A stretch of 64,000 nucleotides of DNA, from NCBI RefSeq assembly GCF_019316905.1, contig NZ_CP079216.1, positions 1-64,000 on the forward strand, in the 5' to 3' direction. Made by a program: the position numbers and the translations under genes. Under the pieces are notes generated by a model that did no database searches, was not told where the DNA came from, and saw nothing but the letters and a program-made list of their open reading frames with translations. The stretch is from Tessaracoccus palaemonis. Its GTDB lineage: Bacteria > Actinomycetota > Actinomycetes > Propionibacteriales > Propionibacteriaceae. Below, piece by piece: positions 57,542 through 64,000 of the stretch. The stretch's first letter is position 1, and each line of letters begins with the position of its first letter.

Positions 57542-58105
57542 CTAGGACCCGACCACCATCGCCTTCACCCACGCCCCACTTTGGTAGACGAAGGAATACG
57601 CCCAGTCCATCGGGGACATGGCCTCGTCGGTCTCCCACATCACCACGTCGGCCTGCACGTAGCGCTCCATCCACAGCCTGGCGCGGGACATGTGCGGCGT
57701 GTCGGTCAGTACCGCCACGGTGTCCCAGCCCTGTTCATCGGTGTAGGCGGCGAGTTCCTCCGCCTCCCCCTGCGTCGTGTAGGGGTCCGGGTTCAGGCAG
57801 ATCACCTCGTAGCCCGCCTGCTTGTCGCAGAAATCCTTCTCGTAGACCGCACCGGTCGTCTCGTTCACCGAGACCGTGACGAGCAGCGCCTGGGCACCGT
57901 ACTCGGCGGCGAGTTCGCGTCCGAGATCGATACGCCCCTCCGCTGGCCCGAGCACGTAGATGGCGTCGACGCTCTGGTACGGATCCACCGTCGGGTGCGC
58001 GACGTAGCGCCAGCACAGCCCCAGCCAGACGACGATCAGCAGCACCACCGTGCCGCCGACGACCAGCGGCCAGCGCCGCTTCCCCCTGCCCCCCTGGCGA
58101 AACAT
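57542..58105 (-). CDS. YdcF/DUF218-like protein
   Basis: 187 residues: one N-terminal transmembrane helix (about 12-32), then a DUF218 (YdcF/SanA-like) domain with AIYVLGPAEGRIDLGRELA, the conserved TTQGEAEELAAY and VAVLTDTPHMSRARLWMER. Proteins of this family sit at the inner membrane and are linked to envelope polymer traits, but their reaction is unknown. The DUF808 gene upstream ends 1 base before its start, so both are in one operon. Confidence 0.82.
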   Translation of the reverse strand: MFRQGGRGKRRWPLVVGGTVVLLIVVWLGLCWRYVAHPTVDPYQSVDAIYVLGPAEGRIDLGRELAAEYGAQALLVTVSVNETTGAVYEKDFCDKQAGYEVICLNPDPYTTQGEAEELAAYTDEQGWDTVAVLTDTPHMSRARLWMERYVQADVVMWETDEAMSPMDWAYSFVYQSGAWVKAMVVGS

Positions 58106-58106
58106 C

Positions 58107-59069
58107 TCAGCTCGTGCCTTCCTGCGCGTGGGTCTCCGTTGACCCCGTGTGGCCCTTCTTTCCGAAGGGGAGGAGGTGCATGATCAGCACCACGACCGCG
58201 CCGACGATGAGGCCGAGCAGCGCGGAGAAGAACGTGTTGACCAGCCACCCGACGAAGCCGCCTGCGGCGTGCGCGGCCGCCTCTTCGAGGTGGTGGACGA
58301 ACTCATAGATCGGCGTGAAGCCGAGGTCGTTGATGCCGACGAGCAGGATGTGGCCGCCGACCCACAGCATGGCCGCGACGCCGACGGTGCTCAGCACCTG
58401 CATCACCCTCGGCATGGCCTTGACGAGCCCTTCGCCGAGTCGGCGGGTACGTTCCTTCGCGGCCAGCTTGAGGCCGACGTCGTCCATCTTCACGATGAGG
58501 GCGACGACGCCGTAGACCATCGCCGTGATGATCAGCGCCACGACGACCAGCGACCCGGCGCGCATCCAGAACCCGAGGTCCCCCACCTCGTTCAGCGAGA
58601 TCACCATGATCTCTGCGGACAGGATGAAGTCGGTGCGGATGGCGCTGGAGACCATCAGCTTCTCGTGGTCACCGCCCTGCAGGAGCGCCGGGGCCTCCTT
58701 GGCCTTGGAGTGTCCACTCACCGCCTCCCAGAGTTTCTCGGCCCCCTCATAGCTGAGGTAGAGGCCGCCGCACATCAGCAGCGGAGTCAGGAGCCATGGC
58801 AGGAACTGGCTGAGGAGCAGGATCGCGGGCAGGATGAAGACGAGCTTGTTGATGATCGACCCGCGTGCGATCTTCCACACCACCGGCAACTCGCGGTCAG
58901 GGGTGAAGCCCTGCACGTAGCGGGGCGTGACGGCGGTGTCGTCGACGACCACGCCGACGGCCTTGACCGAGGCCTTCGCGGCGCCGGCCGCCACGTCGTC
59001 GACCGAGGCGGCCGCCGCCCGTGCGATGGCAGCGATGTCGTCGAGGAGGGCTGCGAGTCCGCCTGCCAT
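58107..59069 (-). CDS. DUF808 (YedI-like) membrane protein
   Basis: 320 residues. Starts with AGGLAALLDDIAAIARAAAASVDDVAAGAAKASVKAVGVVVDD, the invariant DUF808 opening, and has the TPRYVQGFTPDRELPVVWKIARGS block, then about six transmembrane helices. Conserved in many bacteria; a role in DNA or membrane homeostasis has been proposed but not shown. Confidence 0.92.
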   Translation of the reverse strand: MAGGLAALLDDIAAIARAAAASVDDVAAGAAKASVKAVGVVVDDTAVTPRYVQGFTPDRELPVVWKIARGSIINKLVFILPAILLLSQFLPWLLTPLLMCGGLYLSYEGAEKLWEAVSGHSKAKEAPALLQGGDHEKLMVSSAIRTDFILSAEIMVISLNEVGDLGFWMRAGSLVVVALIITAMVYGVVALIVKMDDVGLKLAAKERTRRLGEGLVKAMPRVMQVLSTVGVAAMLWVGGHILLVGINDLGFTPIYEFVHHLEEAAAHAAGGFVGWLVNTFFSALLGLIVGAVVVLIMHLLPFGKKGHTGSTETHAQEGTS

Positions 59070-59133
59070 GTGGCGCCTTTCGTCGGGGGTGAGCAGAGTC
59101 TAGGGCGCGGAACGTCTCGCGAAAAGGGGCTTG

Positions 59134-60072
59134 TCAGTGGGCGGTCTGCCGGACCCATCGTTCGAGCACGGGTGCGATCCTCCCGTGGAGGCGCAGGGTG
59201 GCCAGCTCGTCGCCGCGGGTGGTGCCGTCGTTCAGGATGATGATCGGCCGGTCCTCCTTCGCCGAGCGGCGCAGGAACCGCAGCCCACTCATCACGGTGA
59301 GACTCGTCCCGAGGACGAGCAGCACCTCGGAGTGGTCGAGCAGCCGGTTCGCGGCGGCGGTGACCTCCGGGCGGACGTTCTCCCCGAAGTACACGACGTC
59401 GGGCTTCAGCATCCCGCCGCAGCGGTCGCAGGTCGGGTAGACGAAGTCCTCGGTCCGGTCCACCTCCGCGTCGCCGTCGGGGGCGGTCCGGGCGTTGACG
59501 GCCAGTTCGTCGAGGTGGGCCGCGAAATCGGGGTTCAGCGCGAGCAGGGTGGGCTGGAGCTCGGCCCGTGACGTCACGGCGCCGCAGTCGAGGCAGACGA
59601 CGCGGTCGAGGTTGCCGTGCAGGTCGATGACGGGCGACGATCCGGCAGCCTGGTGCAGCGCGTCGACGTTCTGCGTGACCACTCCGGTCATCGGGGTCAG
59701 CTGCCCGAGACGGGCGAGGGCCCGGTGCGCTGGGTTGGGGGTGGCCCTCCCGAAGGCGCGCCAGCCGACGGTGGAGCGGGCCCAGTAGCGGCGTCGGCTC
59801 AGGTCGGAGCCGACGAACTCCTGGAACGTCATCGGGGAGCGTGGGACGGCGTCACGGCCGCGGTAGTCGGGGAGCCCCGACCCGGTGGACATGCCGGCCC
59901 CGGTCAGCACCATCGTGGGGCGGCCGACGAACAGCGCGAGGGCCCGGTCGAGCTCCGGCGCGGGCGACAGGCGCCCGAACTCGCCGCCGTGCGGACCCCA
60001 GTCGGTGCGGGACCCCGTCGTGCTGCGCTGGGCGGTGCGGAACCAGGCGCCTACGTCACCGGGGGAGTTCAC
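59134..60072 (-). CDS. Sirtuin-family NAD-dependent protein deacylase
   Basis: 312 residues. The NAD site GAGMSTGSGLPDYRG (about 55-70), TQNVDALHQAAG with the catalytic H in LHGNL, two zinc-binding pairs CLDC and CDRC, and FGENV, LGTSL, IILNDG segments are all present. Class U or III-like layout. GTG at 60072 is preceded by AGGAGG and chosen over the longer frame to 60153. No acetyltransferase lies nearby. Divergent from the kinase gene, with 179 bases between. Confidence 0.93.
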   Translation of the reverse strand: MNSPGDVGAWFRTAQRSTTGSRTDWGPHGGEFGRLSPAPELDRALALFVGRPTMVLTGAGMSTGSGLPDYRGRDAVPRSPMTFQEFVGSDLSRRRYWARSTVGWRAFGRATPNPAHRALARLGQLTPMTGVVTQNVDALHQAAGSSPVIDLHGNLDRVVCLDCGAVTSRAELQPTLLALNPDFAAHLDELAVNARTAPDGDAEVDRTEDFVYPTCDRCGGMLKPDVVYFGENVRPEVTAAANRLLDHSEVLLVLGTSLTVMSGLRFLRRSAKEDRPIIILNDGTTRGDELATLRLHGRIAPVLERWVRQTAH

Positions 60073-60251
60073 GGGTGCCCTCCTCAAGATCGGTTTCGGG
60101 GTCGGTGAGTTCAGCGTAGCCGCCGCAGCTCGTGCCACGATCCCGTCGATCACCGTCCTGACACGGGATCGTCACCGCGTGGATACGGCACCGTCCACCA
60201 CGGTGCGTCGTCCGGCGGATAACGTGTTGTCAGCGCGCAGAGGAGGCCGGC

Positions 60252-61028
60252 ATGGAGACGTTCCACAAGGTCGGATCCCGCCGCGCGATCGTCACCGAGG
60301 CAGCGAGTCTCCGATGGCTGCTGGTGCCCGGGGGAGCCGCCGTCGCCCGACTGAAGGGCGTCGGATCGACGTGGCTCACCACCGGGCTGCTGGACCCCGG
60401 CACCCCGTCAAGGTTGGACGCGGAGAGGTTCGGCCGACGGCTCGCCGTGACGCACGCCGCCGGCGCGGGGTGGTGGGGCCAGGCGCCCCTCGAGATGAGC
60501 CCGGCGGACCTCACGCTGGCTGAGCTGCCGGCCCCGGCCGCAGCGAGGCCCACGTGGTCGACCTTCGGCGAGTTCTACGCCGAGGCCCGCTGCCGCCCCT
60601 ACGTCCTGATGGCCGGGGGGCTGTCCGACGACGAGCGCGCCCTGCTGCACCGCGCGTGCGACGTCATCGCCGGCGGTAGATTCGACTCGCCGCAGCCGTC
60701 CCGGTGCCGCGACGTGGCCCGCATCCACGGCGACCTGTGGGGAGGCAACATCGTGTGGGCCATCCAGGGGGACGGCACCGTCGGCACGCTGATTGACCCC
60801 TGCGCGCACGGCGGGCACGCGGAGACGGACCTGGCGGAGCTTGGGCTGTTCGGATCAGACCACCTCGACGCCACCATCGCCGGCTACCAGGAGATCAGCC
60901 TGCTGGCCGACGGGTGGGAGGAACGGATCCCGGTGCACCAGTTCCACATGCTGCTGGTGCACGTGGTGCTGTTCCAGGGCGTGTTCGTGTCGCGGGCGTT
61001 GGACGAGGCGCGTCGGATCGTCGGCTGA
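60252..61028 (+). CDS. Fructosamine-kinase-family protein
   Basis: 258 residues, phosphotransferase of the APH-like fold. The catalytic loop reads RIHGDLWGGNIVW (HGDxxxxN), followed by LIDPCAHGGHAETDLAELGLFG with the metal-binding D. Relatives phosphorylate ketoamines formed by glycation, aiding their removal; some act on other small molecules. ATG at 60252 is preceded by GAGGAGG-like sequence. Single gene. Confidence 0.9.
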   Translation: METFHKVGSRRAIVTEAASLRWLLVPGGAAVARLKGVGSTWLTTGLLDPGTPSRLDAERFGRRLAVTHAAGAGWWGQAPLEMSPADLTLAELPAPAAARPTWSTFGEFYAEARCRPYVLMAGGLSDDERALLHRACDVIAGGRFDSPQPSRCRDVARIHGDLWGGNIVWAIQGDGTVGTLIDPCAHGGHAETDLAELGLFGSDHLDATIAGYQEISLLADGWEERIPVHQFHMLLVHVVLFQGVFVSRALDEARRIVG

Positions 61029-61102
61029 GGGTGCACGTGGATTCGCTGATGGCTTGACAGAGTCGTCGGCCTGCATCCCTGAGGCTGTGCTGAGATGGGT
61101 TC

Positions 61103-61705
61103 ATGACGACGAGTGTTGATTTCTGGTTCGACCCCACCTGCCCCTGGGCCTGGATGACCTCCCGCTGGATGCTCGAGGTGGAGAAGGTGCGCGACGTCAA
61201 GACCACGTTCCACATCATGAGCCTCGCGGTGCTGAACGAGGGTCGTGACCTGGACCCCGCCTACCGCGATCACATGGACAAGGCGTGGGCCCCGGCCCGC
61301 GCGGCCCTGCTGGTCGAGCAGCGACACGGCTCGGAGAAGCTCGCCGAGTTCTACACGGAGATCGGCACGCGCTTCCACCCGAACGGTGAGCCCCGCACGC
61401 TCGAGACCCTGAAGGCCGCCCTCGACGCGGTCGGCGCCGACGCAGACATCATCGACATCGCCCAGACCGACGCAGCCGACGACGACCTGCGCCGCTCGCA
61501 CCACGAGGGCATGGACCCCGTCGGCGACGAGGTCGGCACCCCCGTGCTGCGCGTCAACGGCATGAGCCTCTTCGGCCCAGTCATCTCTCCGGCGCCCAAG
61601 GGCGAGGCCGCGGGAGACCTGTTCGACGGCTTCGTGAAGGTCACCGCCTACCCTGGGTTCTTCGAGTTGAAGCGCACCCGCACCGTCGGCCCGATCTTCG
61701 ACTGA
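61103..61705 (+). CDS. DsbA-family, Rv2466c-like (mycothiol-dependent reductase type) protein
   Basis: 200 residues. [20 protein letters not shown] near residue 7 gives a CPWA motif where thioredoxins have CxxC, and the insert helical domain and closing [19 protein letters not shown] are typical of the DsbA/Rv2466c family. These act with mycothiol as disulfide reductases or nitroreductases in actinobacteria. The second Cys of CPWC is replaced by Ala, so it would work in a single-cysteine, mycothiol-coupled way. Followed by a hairpin. Confidence 0.9.
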   Translation: MTTSVDFWFDPTCPWAWMTSRWMLEVEKVRDVKTTFHIMSLAVLNEGRDLDPAYRDHMDKAWAPARAALLVEQRHGSEKLAEFYTEIGTRFHPNGEPRTLETLKAALDAVGADADIIDIAQTDAADDDLRRSHHEGMDPVGDEVGTPVLRVNGMSLFGPVISPAPKGEAAGDLFDGFVKVTAYPGFFELKRTRTVGPIFD

Positions 61706-61720
61706 CAAGCGGTGATATGG

Positions 61721-61746
61721 CTGGGGTCACCTGTTGTGGACCCCAG
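61721..61746. terminator. Hairpin downstream of the DsbA-family gene
   Basis: 8-bp perfect stem (CTGGGGTC/GACCCCAG) with a 10-nt loop, 15 bases after the stop codon. No T-run follows, so termination strength is uncertain. Confidence 0.4.
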
Positions 61747-61784
61747 GCAAGCCTTACTGCGACGACGGGCGTTAGTGTCGTTCC

Positions 61785-62270
61785 ATGCGCAACGTCCTGA
61801 TCGCCTACGCCACCCGACTCGGCGCTGCCCACGTGATCGCCGACGCGATCGCCCGGGAGCTGCGGTCCAACGGAGACCAGGTGCGCGTCGAGTGCCTGCA
61901 GGACGCGCCCCAGGTGCATGACGCCGAACTCGTCGTGGTGGGCTCAGGCATCAACGCCGGACGCTTCTACCCCGAAGCGACGGCGTGGCTGAACGCCAAC
62001 CAGGCGAACCTCGAGTCGACCACCGTCGCCGTGTTCAACACCTGCCTCAACGCGGCCGACCCCGGCAAGCAGGATGAGGCCATCGGGTACAACGCCTCGG
62101 CCGTCGAGCTGATCGGAGCCGCGGCCAGCGCGACCTTCGCGGGCCGGTACGAGAAGTCGAAGACCGGGTTCTTCGGCCGGCTCCTGCTCAGGATCCTGCG
62201 GAAGCCGGAGCAGGACAACGTCGACCGGGCGGCCGCCCGCGCCTGGGCGCAGGAACTCGTCGAGCTGTAG
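61785..62270 (+). CDS. Flavodoxin-domain protein (HemG-like)
   Basis: 161 residues. Flavin-phosphate loop near the start (YATRLGAAHVIADAIA), LVVVGSGINAGRFYPEATAWL and VFNTCLNAADP match the flavodoxin-fold family that includes HemG-type protoporphyrinogen oxidases. The actual substrate is unknown. ATG at 61785; upstream hairpin and neighbouring VOC gene suggest an independent unit. Confidence 0.85.
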   Translation: MRNVLIAYATRLGAAHVIADAIARELRSNGDQVRVECLQDAPQVHDAELVVVGSGINAGRFYPEATAWLNANQANLESTTVAVFNTCLNAADPGKQDEAIGYNASAVELIGAAASATFAGRYEKSKTGFFGRLLLRILRKPEQDNVDRAAARAWAQELVEL

Positions 62271-62328
62271 GCCGCCGTCAGCGCGCGGCCCGACGAGGGA
62301 GGGCGAACCGCACCGATAGCCTCCTCAC

Positions 62329-62667
62329 ATGGCACTTCTCACCGTCCGTTGCATCACCATCAACGCCGTCAACCCGACCGCTCTGGCCGCGTTCTGGGCT
62401 GAACTCGTCGGCGGCGTCCCGGCTGACTCGTGCAACGGGTTCATCCTGCTGGAACCAGGAGAAGGCAGGGTGCCGCTCCTGTTCCAGCAGAGCGAGGAGA
62501 CCGACCAGCGCCGCGGGTGGATCCACCTCGACTGCAGCGTCGCCGACCTCGAGGCGGCGATCGGCCGGATCGAGGAACTCGGCGGTCGCCTGGTCGAGCG
62601 ACGCAGGGACAGCAGCGGGGCCTGGGTCGTGATGGCAGACCCGGAGGGAAACCCCTTCTGCATCTGA
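62329..62667 (+). CDS. VOC-family protein
   Basis: 112 residues. ALLTVRCITINAVNPTALAAFWAELVG and the closing VVMADPEGNPFCI are characteristic of the glyoxalase/bleomycin-resistance-like proteins with a WIHLDCSVADLEAAIGRI mid-strand. Metal ligands and substrate cannot be set from sequence. Unlike the copy at 1867 it is shorter and belongs to another branch of the superfamily. Confidence 0.85.
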   Translation: MALLTVRCITINAVNPTALAAFWAELVGGVPADSCNGFILLEPGEGRVPLLFQQSEETDQRRGWIHLDCSVADLEAAIGRIEELGGRLVERRRDSSGAWVVMADPEGNPFCI

Positions 62668-62784
62668 CGGCCGGACAGTCTCTCTACCGGCTGTCCCGAC
62701 TCGGTCGTTGCCCTGTCCGTCGGGCTCGGTCGCCTGCCTGACCTCCACGACGAGACCCTCCCTGTCGATGACCGGCACTCTCCC

Positions 62785-62853
62785 GCACAAGTGTGGCCAG
62801 GGCCCAGGCACGCGCGTCATATCCGAGTGCTCCGGCTCTGGCCACAGTTGTGC
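62785..62853. repeat. Long intergenic hairpin element B
   Basis: GCACAAGTGTGGCCAGGGCC (62785-62804) pairs with GGCTCTGGCCACAGTTGTGC (62834-62853), 18 of 20 positions, with a 29-base loop. Outer flanks TCCC and ACGGAA match element A at 14566. The space 62668-62870 holds no gene. Confidence 0.65.
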
Positions 62854-62870
62854 ACGGAAGGTCGGGCGGG

Positions 62871-63614
62871 TCAGCCTCCGGAGGCGGCGCGGGTGAGGAA
62901 CTGGCGCCAGCCGTCGACGTCGGCCAGCGGGGCGGTTATGCCCAGCTCGGACTGGACGGAGCGCACGGCGTCCCGGGTCGCAACGTCGTAGCTCCCGTTC
63001 TCGGGGCAGTCGCGGCCGAAGACGTGCCGCGCCACCCCCTGGACCACCTGGACCTGGGCGCGTGACCGCTCCCGGAACCGGGGCGCGTCGAAACCGTTGA
63101 CCGCGTTGTCGACGTGGATGTGGTTGTGGTGCTGGGCGTTGTAGCTGAGCGTCAGCGTGTACGTGAAGTGCGCGGCGAGTGAGGCGGCCAGCCGCCAGTA
63201 GCCCCGCAGCCGACCCGCGTCGTCACCCCACTCGTCGTAGCGGCACGACACCTCGCCGTCCTCGTGGCGCACGACGGCGACGTCGAAGGCCCGGCCAGCC
63301 GCGTGCCAGGACTCGCAGCGGTCGACGTAAGCGCCGTAGGTCGAGATCTCCGTCAGCCTCCCGAGCCCGGCCGCCGACTCCCAGTCGGCGGCCCAGGTGT
63401 CGAGCAGCTCGACGAACCGGGGGTCTGCCCGGAAGGACTGCCGGTTCCCCGACAGCTCGTACGACAGTGGCGCCCCAACGACGGTGTCGAACGAGACCAG
63501 GCTGTCCGGGGTCCGGCAGCCGCCGAGCGTCGACCCGTCGAACGAACCGACGTCCACGCACCCGGTCAGCGGCAGCGTCACCGCCGCCGCCAGGACCGAT
63601 CGCCTGCTGACCAT
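62871..63614 (-). CDS. Extensin-like/peptidase-fold lipoprotein
   Basis: 247 residues. The twin-Arg-type opening MVSRRSVLAAAVTLPLTGC is followed by a lipobox-like LTGC, so a secreted lipoprotein is likely. The body has SRCESW-like segments, AGRAFDVAVVRHEDG and SYNAQHHNHIHVDNAVNG, matching extensin-like C-terminal domains (relatives of peptidoglycan-cleaving DD-peptidases with HxH metal ligands). Enzymatic activity is not certain. ATG at 63614 is chosen because the signal begins there; an in-frame codon at 63644 adds 10 residues. Confidence 0.82.
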   Translation of the reverse strand: MVSRRSVLAAAVTLPLTGCVDVGSFDGSTLGGCRTPDSLVSFDTVVGAPLSYELSGNRQSFRADPRFVELLDTWAADWESAAGLGRLTEISTYGAYVDRCESWHAAGRAFDVAVVRHEDGEVSCRYDEWGDDAGRLRGYWRLAASLAAHFTYTLTLSYNAQHHNHIHVDNAVNGFDAPRFRERSRAQVQVVQGVARHVFGRDCPENGSYDVATRDAVRSVQSELGITAPLADVDGWRQFLTRAASGG

Positions 63615-63692
63615 GGCTCCCACGCTAGGGCCGACCCGCCTCAAGACCCGCGTCGGGGTCAGCCGGAATGCTTCCCCGACGCGGAGGGCGCA

Positions 63693-64000
63693 TCAGCCGG
63701 CCAGCGCCGTGCGCAGCACGTCCAGACCGACCGACCCCAGGTCGAGAGCGCGACGGTGGAACGCCTTCAGGCTGAACTCGTCACCCTCGCGGGCCGCCGT
63801 CTCGTCGCGCGCCTGCTCCCACAGCCGCTGCCCGACCTTGTACGACGGTGCCTGTCCCGGCCAGCCGAGGTAGCGGTCGAGCTCGAAGCGCACGAACTCC
63901 TCGGCCATGTTCACGTTGGCCTTCAGGAACGGCCAGGCCTTCGCCTCGTCCCAGATGCCGCCGCCCCACTCCTCGGGGCACTCCTTGCCGAGGTGCACGC
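63693..64000 (-). CDS. DUF885-family protein, C-terminal part (cut by window end)
   Basis: Only about the last 102 residues are in the window. The segment FVRFELDRYLGWPGQAPSYKVGQRLWEQAR and the closing FHRRALDLGSVGLDVLRTAL are strongly conserved in DUF885, a family of predicted metallohydrolases usually about 550-600 residues long. The stop at 63693 is real; the start lies beyond the window. Confidence 0.9.
   Translation of the reverse strand, partial: VHLGKECPEEWGGGIWDEAKAWPFLKANVNMAEEFVRFELDRYLGWPGQAPSYKVGQRLWEQARDETAAREGDEFSLKAFHRRALDLGSVGLDVLRTALAG

Overview
The window looks like the dnaA-proximal start of a high-GC actinobacterial chromosome: base 1 is the dnaA start codon, and an origin region follows. 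Core gene order is dnaA, oriC, dnaN, recF, dciA (DUF721), gyrB, gyrA, DUF3566, tRNA-Ile(GAU). That order, an LCP protein, and an Rv2466c-like DsbA-family protein of the mycothiol-using lineages point to Actinomycetota. Propionibacteriaceae (Tessaracoccus-like) is my guess, but the sequence alone does not prove it.

1-21.6 kb: replication core, loosened by accessory genes. A VOC protein and a MacB/FtsX-type ABC pair separate dnaA from dnaN. A collagen-like, tail-collar surface protein sits between recF and dciA. A DinB-like protein, a SIMPL protein, an M23 peptidase, a GH13 glycosidase and a TSUP permease separate dciA from gyrB. oriC has three perfect DnaA boxes, several near matches and an AT-richer stretch, and carries an inserted dispersed repeat.

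21.5-22.7 kb: a roughly 1 kb islet bounded by a 65-bp imperfect direct repeat of the tRNA-Ile 3' end plus its terminator. It holds a Doc-like toxin with an RHH antitoxin, and the C-terminal remnant of a PIN-domain protein.

22.9-29.7 kb: an AbrB-like regulator with a membrane-anchored PEP-synthase-like phosphotransferase, a TetR regulator divergent from an oxidoreductase, a hypothetical protein and a two-domain AHSA1/SRPBCC protein. The spaces between them carry dispersed REP-like repeats and a 19-bp phased palindromic array.

29.7-57.5 kb: a large surface-polysaccharide locus. It opens with an unusual set of RiPP-tailoring-like genes: an HPr-kinase-like ATPase, a PqqD-like protein, a MauE-thioredoxin fusion, a nucleotidyltransferase, and a PqqD domain fused to a Wzb-like phosphatase. 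An LCP ligase, a priming sugar transferase and a BY-kinase follow. The rest is about a dozen glycosyltransferases, an O-antigen-ligase/polymerase-like membrane protein, a PglK-like ABC flippase, and two nonulosonic-acid genes (a four-domain NeuB fusion and a CMP-sugar synthetase). One GT2 gene has decayed.

57.5-64 kb: housekeeping and accessory genes (YdcF-like, DUF808, sirtuin, fructosamine-kinase-like, DsbA-like, flavodoxin, VOC, extensin-like lipoprotein) and the C-terminal end of a DUF885 protein cut by the window edge.

Candidates for something undescribed are the PqqD/HPr-kinase/phosphatase island joined to the capsule locus, and two intergenic element families: inverted 19-bp arrays, and long hairpins with conserved ends.
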